From Siphonodentalium dalli (Eukaryota > Mollusca > Scaphopoda > Gadilida > Siphonodentaliidae): DNA of 64,000 bases. Every line of letters begins with the position of its first letter. Within the stretch, counting starts at the first letter, position 1. Below, in pieces: positions 34,019 through 45,741 of this stretch. The notes under the pieces are model-generated. The model saw nothing but the letters and a program-made list of their open reading frames with translations. It ran no database searches and was not told the DNA's origin. The translations under genes and the position numbers were made by a program. Where the stretch lies: NCBI GenBank assembly GCA_032622095.1, contig CP136069.1, forward strand, positions 88,000,958 to 88,064,957. The letters run 5' to 3'.

Positions 34019-35229
34019 CTGAAAGATGATAAAGGATTAATTGTTACACAGTGCGAATCTTAGGTCACTTCTGATTGCAAGATTTATTTTATTTTGGAGA
34101 TCATATATGGTACAAAGGATCTATAAACAACACTGCATGGTTCATTCGATTTCCAGACTCCTAGCCATGACAATATTAGATATGCATTAATTGCCATTGA
34201 CGAGTTGATAGCAACTGCTCGATTAAATATGTTTTCACCCATCAGAAAATCCTTCGGTTTTGAAAAAACACTGGTGTTCAGTTTATTGTGCATCTGATTT
34301 TGGATCCAGGGGCACAATTTTTCTTTGATGCACCTAACGGGAAATATAAGTTATAACCAATGTGTGTGCATTTAAACATGTAAATTATAGTTAATACACT
34401 CAAATACCATGGCTTTGTGCTATTTTAATAAAATAGATCTTCAACAATATGTTTATTGTTGGTTTACTCAACAAAACGTTCCTTCCTGGGATGGTTTTGT
34501 ACACCGCTGACTCAAGGGAATAAATTCCCTGGCCAATGGCGAATTGGTAATCCGTACCATTTTCTCTTTCCTGTTTCGTCATATGGGTTAAGGATCCCTT
34601 CAAGTGCATGCAGTGAACCAGATATGGGGGTGGTTCAAAATCATACCCCCAACTTGCAACAGAGTGACACCTGGTTCAGTTTAAGAAAAACCCATGCAGT
34701 AACTAGCCTGGTGACACTTAGCAAACATTGATACCCAGTTAACCCATCAACACAAAATTTTGTTGAGCGTCTAAGTTGAAAGTGTGATTTTTGAAAATGG
34801 AAAATTTTCCAATTAAGCGGCATTCAGAAGAAAGTTAGAAAACCATCGGGATATTTAACTCCAAGAATATTTAGCATTTCCCATGTTCTCAATACACTAA
34901 AAATTTCAAAACGATCAGGTGAATAACATAGGAGATACAGGGTTATTATATGAGGGGGGAACTAACTTGTTTTTAGGTGTTTATAAGTATCTGTAATCAA
35001 AGCATACATATTATTTCACCCTGTATCCTCCTTGTTAAATTAACTGTTTGATGAAAGTTTGATTATGACAGAAAGAAGGTATTACCATTTTGTGAAAACA
35101 AAAGAAAATTACATATCACTTTCGACATACAACTGCTGACCGCCTTGTTGATAGATTAGTTGGTTGGGATTCCCTTTGTATTGTCTTTAGGGGGCACAAA
35201 TAACAGATAACCCACATTTGATGGTATTT
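34019..35229. other. Intron between linker and MAM1, no gene seen
   Basis: Unassigned AT-rich sequence between exon 33899-34018 and the non-LTR tail fragment. Confidence 0.5.
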
Positions 35230-35700
35230 TATGACTCGATAGTTCACATTCCCTTGTGTTTTTTTGCAGAGTAAAACCTTGCCATATGTCTACCTGGAGG
35301 GGATGGAAGCTCTGTTAGCACAACCCTAATTATCTACAGAAAGCTGTACAAATGGCTAACATTCTCAACCGCACGACATATGATAATAATACTATCTGCA
35401 AATACTGTGGCCATTTGTACCATAACCAGGTTGAACACATGTTTCTCCATTGTTTCTCACCACATATAGTTCAACTGAAGAACTGCTTCTGGTATAGAAT
35501 TATTAATGTCCACGGTATCCCAATCTTTGTCACGATGGATCAATTGTCTTGCAATGAATTTCTAATGTATGCATTTGGATGCCAGTTGCTGGGCGGACTT
35601 GATCCCTCAGATATTCCCAATGAAAATAGTTTATTCACAGACTGCTTTTCGTTCATAAGTGCATTATGTTACATATGATTGTTTGCGAGTGGCGACTCCT
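35230..35700 (+). pseudogene. 3' fragment of a non-LTR retrotransposon ORF2 (zinc-knuckle tail)
   Basis: An open frame at 35352-35678 encodes MANILNRTTYDNNTICKYCG and then NQVEHMFLHCFSPHIV. The C-x-x-C...H-x-x-x-x-C arrangement is the zinc-binding tail seen after the reverse transcriptase in many non-LTR elements. The same frame is recognisable upstream with a stop codon (STWRGWKLC). Nothing of the polymerase core is preserved, so this is a truncated copy in an intron of the host gene. Confidence 0.55.
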
Positions 35701-36377
35701 ATATAGATACATGCATCATGTATACTGCTGATCTTTAATATCCCAAATTTGTCGGGAAACAAAATAGCATATGTAACAATACAATTTTATTATTACTGTC
35801 TACAGAATACTAAAGTATACGAATATCACAATATCAATGATAACATCGCATCTCTGTATATTATAGGGAATGCCACCATATATCGATATCTAATTTATTA
35901 TATGCCATTATAGACATTGAAGTATAATTATAATTTGTAGAAATATGACCTCTGTGATTGTAATCGCCGTGCAATTTATTATATATACATGTGTATATGG
36001 GATAGTATTGACGTTATATATACACGTATATATAGTACAGTAATTACTTCTAATTTCACATGATGCATTCGTGTCTATTCTGATAACATATACGTAACGC
36101 CTTATTATTCTTAATGTTTTTTGTTTATGTAATTGTATATACGTTGTACATATGATCATAGTTTTCTTAATCATTCCTGAAGATACGCGTGTATATCAAA
36201 GACCATCCCGGCAGAAATTTACATCAAGTACAACATTATTTAAACTGCATCATCAAGTTGTTGTAAAGATGGGGTGTATTATGCCCCAAGTAATAATTCT
36301 GATACTAAAATACTTAAGGACATCATTGAAATGAACTTGAAAGAAGTAAAACTACAACCATGTTGGTGATGAATGCC

Positions 36378-37752
36378 GGCTGATACGGACCCTGGCTGAT
36401 ACGGACCCTGGCTTTTACGGACCACCGGCTTATACGGACCCTGGCTTATATGGACCCTCGGCTTATACGGACCCTGGCTCATACGGACCTCAATAAAAAT
36501 ATACAATTTTATTTTTTATGTTTATTTAAATAAAATAAAAATACTGACAACATACTTAGATAACAAAAATCTGACGATAACAAAAATGGAACAACGTTAC
36601 ATCAGACGAACATTATCTAAATTGGGCGTGCAGCTTGGCGGCTTCTTTCAGTAGTTTGCTGGCAGTTATCCTCATCGACGAGTAGTAGCTGTTGTGCTCT
36701 CAAGTAGAACATTCAGGTTCAATGCAGTCATTGTGGAATTATGCAGTCAAAAATAAATCAGTTGAATATATACCAGTTGTGTTCTTACTAACATGTTTTC
36801 ATAACAAATCAAACTCAGTGGATTCATACTGATCACCATTCACTGACCGTTCATCATCGCGTGTCTGTTTATAAAACAATATAAGGGATCACACACGAGT
36901 GTGTATACAAGGGACAATAAATCAGTTGAAACAAGTTGTGTTTTTACTAACATGTTTTCGTAACAAATCAAACTCAGTGGATTCATCCTAATCACCATTC
37001 ACTGACCATTCATCATCGCGTGTCTGTTTATACAATGACATAAAGGGATCACCCGCGCATGTTTATACAACGATGAAGAGATTAATTAACGCGATTCAAT
37101 AAATGCTTTTTCAAGCCAGAACATCACCGAACTTCTCAATTAATACAGGTATATGTGTGAAAATACAATCATAATTATATATTAAATTCATAAATATAAG
37201 TTTGAAAAAAAAAAGAAAAAATCGGTTAAATTCATAAATATAAGTTTGAAAATCACAAAAATTCTCAATTAATACAGGTATATGTGTGAAAATACAATCA
37301 TAATTATATATTAAATTCATAAATATAAGTTTGAAAAAAAAAAAAAAAAAAATCGGTTAAATTCATAAATATGAATTTGAAAATCACAAAAAAAAATCAC
37401 AAAATTCTCAATTAATACAGATATATGTGTGAAATGACAATTATAATTATATATTAAATTCGTAAATATAAGTTTGAAAATCACTGAAAAAATCAGCTAT
37501 ATTCATAAATATAAGTTTGAAAATCACCAAAAAAATCACCGAAATTCTCAATTAATACAGATATATGTGTAAAAATACAATCATAATTATATATTAAATT
37601 CATAAATATAAGTTTGAAAATATGTTGCATATTTTAATTGAGGTCCGTATGAGCTGGGGTCCGTATAAGCCAGGGTCCGTATCAGCCGGTGGTCCGTAAA
37701 AGCCAGGGTCCGTAAGAGCCAGGGTCCGTAAGAGCCAGGGTCCGTATAAGCC
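36378..37752. mobile_element. Foldback element with inverted minisatellite arms
   Basis: Left arm (36378-36493) is seven units of a 16-bp repeat GGCTTATACGGACCCT; the right arm (37638-37752) carries seven units in inverted orientation. The variant unit GGCTTTTACGGACCACC occurs in both arms. The interior has a duplicated block of about 125 bp (36748-36873, 36916-37041) and four tandem AT-rich units of about 90-180 bp containing ATAAATATAAGTTTGAAAAT (37127-37620). Resembles terminal-inverted-tandem-repeat foldback transposons; the family is not recognised. Confidence 0.7.
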
Positions 37753-38130
37753 GCATACCTTGGTGATAAATTCAGGAAAAACAAACATAATTGGATGCGT
37801 GTATTTTAAATAGCTAATAGCAGAGTTGTCATCATTAACTCAGACTGTATAACCACGGTGCCATTCCAGGGTTGCAGATGATATGCTTTCATGTACCTTC
37901 AGTCATTTGATCACTAAAATCCCTTATTCTCTATATATTCTCCATCCATCCATCCATCCACACATCTATTCACCAACACAAAATCCTACTTAATATTAAC
38001 ATAGTAAACAAAGAGGACTATATGAAAATGTGCAGGGACTCGGGCTGGGTTTGACAATTCGGTGGTTATTGGCCTGGGCGATGCCAGGAAGACGACCCTG
38101 GAGGCCATGGCATCGCCCGGATAACACTTA

Positions 38131-41100
38131 GGGAGCATGTCAAAACCTCTTTCGCATATGCGAAAAAAATGCGAAAAAAGTGCGAAAACTGTGGCGTCAT
38201 TGACGTCGTTTTTTCCACATTATCAGAGTTTTTTCGTCATTAGTTTTGTTTCGCAGTTTTGCTCAAATGTTCGCTGTTCTGTTTCGACATATTTTCGCAG
38301 TGTTTGTTTTCGTCAAGATCGCAGCATTATATCCGTCAATATTGCTGTTGTGTCGATATGATTGGCAGGACAGTTCGTGTTCAATAAATACTCCATAGTC
38401 GCAGTTTTATACTGATGTGTCGCGAACGGGAAGATGTCGATGTCCATGCTGAAATTTCTCAGATCGGAGTGACAGTTTGTGTTCAATAAATACTCCATAG
38501 TCGCAGTTTTATACTGATGTGTCGCGAACGGGAAGATGTCGGTGTCCATGCTGAAATTTCTCAGATCGGAGTTTTTGTCATAAGAATTCCATTGATTTAA
38601 TCGGAGTATTCTCCGATATGAAAACATTTCCGATTTGATCGGAGTTTATAAATGTAGGCCTATTAGTAAATTTCTCCGATCTACTGAAATCTCCGATTTG
38701 GTTAATATCGGACAATTCAAACTTCGTTTAATAATAAACTATTATTAATAGAAGATTATTTAAAGTCCCAAATAAATTATTCCCAGACCCAATTTATATA
38801 ATAGGATAGGCCAACACAATCATTTCCTACGTTTTGATGTCACACGGTGCCCGCAAATCCGTGGGTTTATAGCAGTGATATTGCATCACTGGTTTACAGT
38901 AAATATTACAGTACAGGTTGAAGTCCCCCTAAATCTCGAGCAATAATTGCTACACCGTCGCATTAATACTGCAGAGTGGTACCGTAAACAATGCAAATTT
39001 TGATTTTCGAAAATCGTTTTTGTGTGTGATTATGTAACTTGTCTTCACTTTGGGTAAACCGTCACCATGTAATTGTGCGAACTATTATGAATAAAAGAAT
39101 ACAGCCGAGGACGACAATAAATTATTCCACAACCCCGATTTATAGTATATTTTCTGTATGCCACGTAGAGTTAATTTCTACAGTTTCAATCTGTCTTTCT
39201 AGACCAGACACATATTTTAATGTGGACGCAAATCAGGGTGTTTACGGCATCGTCGGACAGTCGTAAACAATGCTTTAATTTTCGCAATATAAGTATGAAA
39301 TCATTGTTAGATATCGGAAGTGCAGCGTCATCATGATTAATTCGTCGGCGACTTTTATACTTTTATTTCAAATCTACACATTTTATTCAATATATATCAG
39401 CGATCAGATGCGACAAAGTTAAGTTAATACAAAACATATTATATAATAGTTTGGAATTTCCACGAATTGCACAATCATGTTATGTTGTGCTATTTTTAGC
39501 ACTAATTTCCCAGGCCAATCCTAGTTTCGTTTGTGGGTAGCATTGACCACAGGGGCCTGTAACGCGCTCCGCTGTCCGCCCCCCTTTTTGCACTGCCCAT
39601 ATACGCCGCCTTCTATACGCGTCTTCACGTTAATGGAAGATTATATAGACAAGGGGCACTGTAGAAATTCAACGTTTCACCATCGCTCGTGAGTCGCACA
39701 AATTTAGCCCATTCACCCCAGTAATGATAACGATATATACACGGATGGACCGGCAAAGAATTCATCTTTCAATAAATACCACAAACTCCCATCAGAAACA
39801 TTCATACACGTTGCATTTGATAAAATTTTAACCACCGAATATTGTCTCCGGAGAGCGTATTTTTTCGATTTGATCCGGCTCAGACAGCAATGTCCGCCTG
39901 TGTCTCGAAATTCACCACCCATGCAGTTTACTATCATTAAAAATCGGTCAAACGATCAACTAAATATCTGGAACTTAGTGATTTATTGTCGGCTAATAAT
40001 TTATTTACTCATACAAATCAACACATTGTCAGTAAACAATTCTAATAGAGGAGAAATCTGTCGATAATTCCAACTTTAAAAAAGAAATTTGTCATTTTAA
40101 TATTCATTATGACCTGACCTCGATTCTAACACTGAGCGGTGATTGGCTGTTTCTACTCTGTCAGTCATGGAAAGGTCAGGTCACAATGAATATTAAAATT
40201 AGGAACTGTGACAAATTTCTTTTTTAAAGTTGGAATTATCGACAGATTTCTCCTCTATTAGAATTGTTTACTGACAATGTGTTGATTTGTATGAGTAAAT
40301 AAATTATTAGCCGACAATAAATCACTAAGTTCCAGATATTTAGTTGATCGTTTGACCGATTTTTAATGATAGTAAACTGCATGGGTGGTGAATTTCGAGA
40401 CACAGGCGGACATTGCTGTCTGAGCCGGATCAAATCGAAAAAATACGCTCTCCAGAGACAATATTCGGTGGTTAAAATTTTATCAAATGCAACGTGTATG
40501 AATGTTTCTGATGGGAGTTTGTGGTATTTATTGAAAGATGAATTCTTTGCCGATCCATCCGTGTATATATCGTTATCATTACTGGGGTGAATGGGCTAAA
40601 TTTGTGCGACTCCCGATCGATGGTGAAACGTTGAATTTCTACAGTGCCCCTTGTCTATATAATGTTCCATTAACGCGAAGAAGGCGCGTATAGAGGGCGA
40701 CGTATATGGGCAGTGCAAAAAAGGGGGCGGACAGCGGAGCGCGTTACAGGCCCCTGTGCATTGACTGACAGAGGAGTTGAGTGTTATGTTTTTCTCGATT
40801 CTTTATTGAATGAATAATAAAAATATGGATAACATACCATTATAAAACAATGAACTTAGGGGGTATGGCTCTATATATGTCTGGCGTTGATACAATGTGA
40901 TGAGGGCTTGTTCTATATCGGGCCTATTGCTTCAAATGCTGGATCATGTGGATGGACGGTTGTCGCTCCCGTTGTGGGTGGGTGCAGCTGGTTTCAAATT
41001 TCTGTGTGATTTCATCTTTTTTCTGTTAGATGTGTGATACCTGGGGTTGTGAAAACCCTAACTTCTTCATACTGTCGACCTGTGTAAACTGCTGGTCTAA

Positions 41101-41884
41101 TATTTTCCCAACTGCGTATATGTCCGCTACCGATAGATCTATTCGATTTCATCACTGTTTCTAGCCATGATCGAACTGATATTATGACATCAAGTCGCTT
41201 CATTTTGGAATTTTATATATCAGATGTGTTGTTTTTGTCCAACGAGTTAAACCATTGTTCACTAATTGAGAAGACATCACGACAACAACAAAACTGTCGC
41301 ACAGTTCACGCATAGTTGTGAGGGACCGGTATATACGTCATTATATGTCAGTAGACCTATATGTTTGTATAGCCTTTTGCTAAATGTCACCCCTTCACAC
41401 ATTTGGAATGGGTTGACTATTGTTTAATTAGGCCTTGTGCGAACTCATAGCTATCAAAACAGTCGAACTGTCAAGTCATTGTACTTGTGTGTTAACCGCA
41501 TAGAGTTGTTTGTATGGCCTTTGGCTGACAGCCAATAAAAATTCAGCTGGCATCTGATTATGCAGAAGGCAAAAATAAATGCGCGGATTTATGAAATGCG
41601 ACAACATCGTATGGATGTTTTAACTTTTCATCGTTTGCGAATATCGATCAATGTTTCGACGTCGCGACTTTCGCGTTGTCGAAAGTTTCGACATTTTACG
41701 GAAATTGGTCTGTTGTGGTTTCGACGTTATCGCACTTTTATGGCCAGTCGCTTTCGACGTTATCGCATTATTTTTCGTCATTTCCGACATTTCGTTTTTG
41801 CACATTTACGTCAATTACGTCAAAACTTTTTCGACATTATCGACAATATTTTCGCATATGCGAAAGAGGTTTTGACATGCTCCC
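38131..41884. mobile_element. PIF/Harbinger-like element A (3.75 kb)
   Basis: Terminal inverted repeats start GGGAGCATGTCAAAACCTC, flanked by TTA (38128-38130, 41885-41887). Both ends carry long arrays of degenerate TTTTCG-CATTATCG motifs. Near the left end a block of about 100 bp is tandemly duplicated (38371-38573). A 1.2-kb hAT-like foldback element is inserted at 39548-40757. Short ORFs inside (e.g. 41012-41203 minus) have no recognised function. No transposase is seen, so this is a non-autonomous copy. Confidence 0.75.
39548..40757. mobile_element. hAT-like foldback element nested in element A
   Basis: Two nearly identical inverted arms of about 570 bp meet at a short spacer (about 40118-40180). 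Ends read ACAGGGGCCTGTAACGCGC, and the 8-bp direct repeat GCATTGAC flanks both sides (39540-39547, 40758-40765), which fits hAT. Each arm contains the same 74-codon ORF (39713-39937 minus, 40366-40590 plus) of unknown function, differing at only two residues. Confidence 0.8.
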
Positions 41885-42762
41885 TTATTTATAACATGTA
41901 TTCATTTATATTACACATGTGTATGTTTTATTTGTTATCCAATAAACAATTAGTTAGTTAGTTAGTTAGTTAGTCTGTATTTTTACAAGAATTGCAACAT
42001 CAAAGATTTTACACTGATTTATTGCTTTACATCTGAATGTTGTTGAGGTTCATTGCCTGCATGTAAATGTAATTGCCTATTCAGTGCAATCTTCATTTTT
42101 AAAATAAAAAAAAAAAACAACAAATTCTTCTGTCTTGTAGCATGCCTATATTCAGTGCTAAATAAATAATTAATAATTGATAGATTAATGCTAATTGATT
42201 ATTTAATTGATTAATTGATTTATAAAACATTGTCTATTTAACCAATCTTTAATATGACAAGATTTCTAAATCTATTTGTCCTTTTATTAGTTCTTAGTAA
42301 TGAGCAAGGATTATAACATAATCAATCCAGCTCTCACGTGTCATATGACCGGTTATATTATAAGATAAACCTAGAATCAGCCAAATTTTTTGTTATTGAT
42401 GGTGGCAACAGGAAGACGACCTGGATAGGTCATGTTGCCGCCACATGACATCTCACTTCTGTTTCTTATTATGTCTATGTTTATATTTTATATACTATGT
42501 TATGTCATGAAATAAAGTATTCTGATTCTGATCTTCTGTATTGTCTGTAATTTATTAACATAACCCTCTTATAACCTGTGGTTTGGTATAAACTCGTGAT
42601 CGTACAGTTTTTAGCTTAGTTTTAAATTCGTGCACCGAAAGGTGCAGAAAAAATACTGCACAAATTTTAATGTGAATAAGATAACGATATAAGCAGCTTT
42701 ATTATAACTTCAGATCAATTTGTTGTAGGTAAAATGAACAGTGTTACATGATGTGCCAGCTA

Positions 42763-42966
42763 CATTAATGCCCTAAATAATTGACTCCTTAACCATAGCA
42801 GAATTATGGGTAACATCTCAGGATTTAGTCGGAAATATGGCTTGTTAAGATTCATCGGATAGCTCTCACCGAGAGCTTTCCGATGAATGGCAACAAGCTA
42901 TATTTCCGACTAAATCCTGAAAAGTTACCCATAATTCTGCTAAGTTAATTATTTAGGCCATTACTG
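42763..42966. mobile_element. Tc1-type foldback MITE, copy 13, 23 bp from a splice donor
   Basis: TA-flanked palindrome of about 204 bp; the right arm has lost a short piece near GTTAAGGAGTC. It ends 23 bp from the donor of linker exon 42990-43133. Confidence 0.82.
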
Positions 42967-42989
42967 TATGTGATGGCATTGAAACTCAC

Positions 42990-43133
42990 GTCCTCTGGGT
43001 GTAGTTGGGGTCGTAGACCATCCTGGACTGGTATATGGTGGTGAGTACGTTGTGCTGCTGGACCATCCTGGACTGGTATATGGTGGTGAGTACGTTGTGC
43101 TGCTGTTCATTTCACCCAGCTTCATTTTTAGAT
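42990..43133 (-). CDS. Ser/Thr/Tyr/Pro-rich linker exon
   Basis: A 144-bp phase 1-1 exon links the Frizzled-type domain to the first MAM domain. It contains two near-identical 45-bp tandem units, each encoding SSTTYSPPYTSPGWS, followed by TTPTTPRG. This composition suggests an extended O-glycosylated spacer, and the 45-bp unit may vary in copy number between alleles. The donor is GTGAGTTTC and the acceptor GTTTTTAG. A foldback MITE ends 23 bp beyond the donor. Confidence 0.75.
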
Positions 43134-44054
43134 CTAAAAACAAGAACCAATGATTAAAATTGTTATATGATCTTGCCTAAAACTTCTTACAAGTCTCATC
43201 CTGATTGGTCAGTATTTTGTCTTCCCAAGATATGTTAATTAACATTATTTTGTTGTAAAATTCTAGAATGTCTTGGAAATTTGGAAATATAGTGGCACAA
43301 ATCAAATCATTTCCTTGGTGATGGGCATATACAAAAGAGACATTGAATGATTACCTACTAATAATGATTTCCAATCGAGACATAACAGGCATATGGGATA
43401 CAAATCTTTAAAAAAGACAAAGAAAAGGAGTCATATTACACTTTATAATTAGAAAAGACAAGCTTTTTGGTGAAGAATTGCAGAGATCAATTAAGACTTT
43501 CTATACTAAATACTCATTGATGAGTAGGAAATGTTTAGATAATAATAAATTCGTTTGTTGAATTTTTTATCTGAACATTTCCCTCCAAAGAACATGAATC
43601 ATTCTGTACTCATATTATCATATATGCTTGTTTTACCTGAACATCCCTCCAAATAAATAATGGACTATTCCAATGATTATTTTTATAACTGAATGGGAGG
43701 ATCCATTTAGTATAAACAGGGTAAAGACTATTATATTTCAGGTTTCTAATTTGAAAGTACACACAAGGTGATAAAAGCAGATGACAGATAAGTAAAAATG
43801 CAGAAGGATCCCCATTTATTGAGGGAAATGTTTAAATAATAAGTTCAACAGACGACGTTTGAACTTATTATCTACTTATTTCCTATGGGATAACTACCCA
43901 TCAATGATGCTTTAGTATAAAAAAGAGTTAATGCTGAAATATGAGACAATTGAACTTCAACATTTGTTTTCATCTCGACAAATCATCTTCAACTCTGTTC
44001 ATCATCTGAACCCTTCATATACAGATAACCAACCTACTCCCATTCGGTTACATA
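43134..44054. other. Intron between FZ and linker, no gene seen
   Basis: Contains a short inverted pair (GAAATGTTTAGATAATAA... at 43530 and TTATTATCTACTTATTTCC at 43865) suggesting another degenerate foldback element. Confidence 0.4.
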
Positions 44055-44169
44055 TAGTAATGCCTAAATAATCGACTCCTTAACCACAGCAGAATTATGA
44101 GTAACTTTTTAGGGTTTGTCTGAAATATGGCTTGTTGCTATTAAGAAGTAATTTATTTAAGGCATTATG
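44055..44169. mobile_element. Tc1-type foldback MITE, copy 14 (degenerate)
   Basis: A left arm (AGTAATGCCTAAATAATCGACTC) and a short right end (TTTAAGGCATTATGTA) enclose a large deletion. This is the last copy before the 44-64 kb part, where I see none. Confidence 0.65.
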
Positions 44170-44413
44170 TACATCCGAAATACATAATTTTGTGCATTAT
44201 GATGGGGATTGCTTTTATGACAAACGCACTAGGGGTAGCGGAATATGAGAGAATTAATAACAAAAATAGACAAAAATATCACCCTTTTTTTTAATGACCT
44301 TGACCTTAGCAATTGACCTTGATCCGATATGTTGTAGTTCATTGTCTCTCAACAGTGGCCCTTTTCTCAATATATTTGGTGCCATTGCCATGGAAACTTG
44401 ATTTTATCCCAAC

Positions 44414-44414
<1 letters not shown>

Positions 44415-44446
<32 letters not shown>
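44415..44446. repeat. C32 homopolymer
   Basis: Thirty-two consecutive C residues; assembly length here is unreliable. Confidence 0.95.
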
Positions 44447-44449
<3 letters not shown>

Positions 44450-44838
44450 CGGCCACCCACCTCAAAAAAGTTTACCCTATAACTGAGCAACATATACTTG
44501 AAGTTCATGCTTTAGTCACTAAAGTCACGATAAAACCCTTAAAACCATTAAGGGTCACCAATAAAAGATGCCAAGGTACAGCGGATTTGACCAGGGGCAA
44601 TATAATATATCCCTTCCTGTTACAAGTTTTTTTTTATAGTTTCCGGAGTATAAAATAATACGTATGAATCTATGACATATTATGCCTTTATTTGACAAAT
44701 AGTTTACTCAATCTTCAGTCTTGTCTGTGTTTTATTCCCAAAACAGCTATATGTAGTCATGAAGTTTGGGTTTTATAAAAATTATGTTGTTGTTGTTGTT
44801 GTTGTAATTGTGGCCCGGAAGAGATACGCTATCTTTAA

Positions 44839-45138
44839 CCCTTTGGAGAGTATCTATAACGTCATATACATGACGTCATGTGTGAGTTTAACGTCAACAT
44901 CATAGCAATAATTATTAAAAAATTCGGGTCAAAAGGTCCAATAATTCATTTTAATTTATGTGTATTGCACTTATACATTGGGACATTATATTAACAAAAA
45001 TATCTCCAATACAAATCATTCATAAATCAGATAATCAATTGAATGATTACATAAAAATGACACTTCCTGAAACGACCTATATGTCTTTCCACTCGCGAAC
45101 CGTACGGCGACATATGTGTCGTTCTACTCGCCAAAGGG
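44839..45138. mobile_element. 300-bp TTAA MITE (CCCTTTGG ends)
   Basis: Ends CCCTTTGGAGAGTA and TCTACTCGCCAAAGGG, TTAA on both sides (44835-44838, 45139-45142). It ends 26 bp from the donor of exon 45165-45245. Confidence 0.75.
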
Positions 45139-45164
45139 TTAAAATGTACATGTAGAGAACAAAC

Positions 45165-45245
45165 CTTCTATGGTGTAGCAATTATCATCAGGGAGTCGCA
45201 CACAGACAAATTGGTATCCAATCATACCAAGTTCCTGAAGTTTGT
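45165..45245 (-). CDS. Frizzled-type CRD, C-terminal exon
   Basis: An 81-bp phase 1-1 exon encodes KLQELGMIGYQFVCVRLPDD and NCYTIE. Spliced to 53934-54191 it gives ICKSECEHKLQELG, which is the C-x-x-x-C-x-x-x-L-x-x-x-G stretch near the end of a Frizzled cysteine-rich domain, followed by the F-x-C-x-x-(L/F)-P-(D/x) ending. The donor is GTTTGTTC and the acceptor ATCTTCTTACAG. The upstream intron is about 8.7 kb and holds hAT-like and Harbinger-like elements. A TTAA-flanked MITE ends 26 bp beyond the donor. Confidence 0.75.
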
Positions 45246-45330
45246 CTGTAAGAAGATAAACATATTAAAATATATTATCTTGACTCTGTTCTATGTTATA
45301 TTCTGCTTTGTGTATAAACTATCAATTTAA

Positions 45331-45598
45331 CCCTTTCATGGTGGGAGCTGCACTGGTGCAGCATTAAAGATTCTTCCAATGATGCTGGTCTATTGATATT
45401 CCAGTTAGTATTTTACCCTTTCTTCCCATAGGGAGCCTTGCATATACAAGAAAACGCACTGGCTTACAAGGTAAATATTGTTGGGCTAATGTATTCTCTT
45501 AAATATAGGAGGCTCCTTATGGGAGACTCGAATAATATAAGAGAATGCATTGGTACAGGGTTTTCACAAAATTTCAGGAACCTGCAGTCATGGAAGCG
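45331..45598. mobile_element. CCCTTTCATG-family MITE, copy 4
   Basis: TTAA on both sides (45327-45330, 45599-45602); ends CCCTTTCATGGTGGGAGC and CTGCAGTCATGGAAGCG. Confidence 0.8.
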
Positions 45599-45741
45599 TT
45601 AATGACAGATCCTAGAATTGCTATGTTAATGTTTATCATCTATATTACCACAACTTATGCATGCTCAATTTATAGTGTGTGTATTACTACATATATTTAA
45701 AATCATTTCTTTTCAATCTTCTCACAATTATGCCTACAAGG

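Noticed and set aside
35908-36174. 88-codon minus-strand ORF
   Set aside because: Composition is that of random AT-rich sequence (Ile/Tyr/Thr-rich) without splice sites or motifs.
41560-41961. 133-codon Arg/Phe-rich ORF
   Set aside because: It is a translation of the TTTCGACATTATCG subterminal array of element A, not a protein gene.
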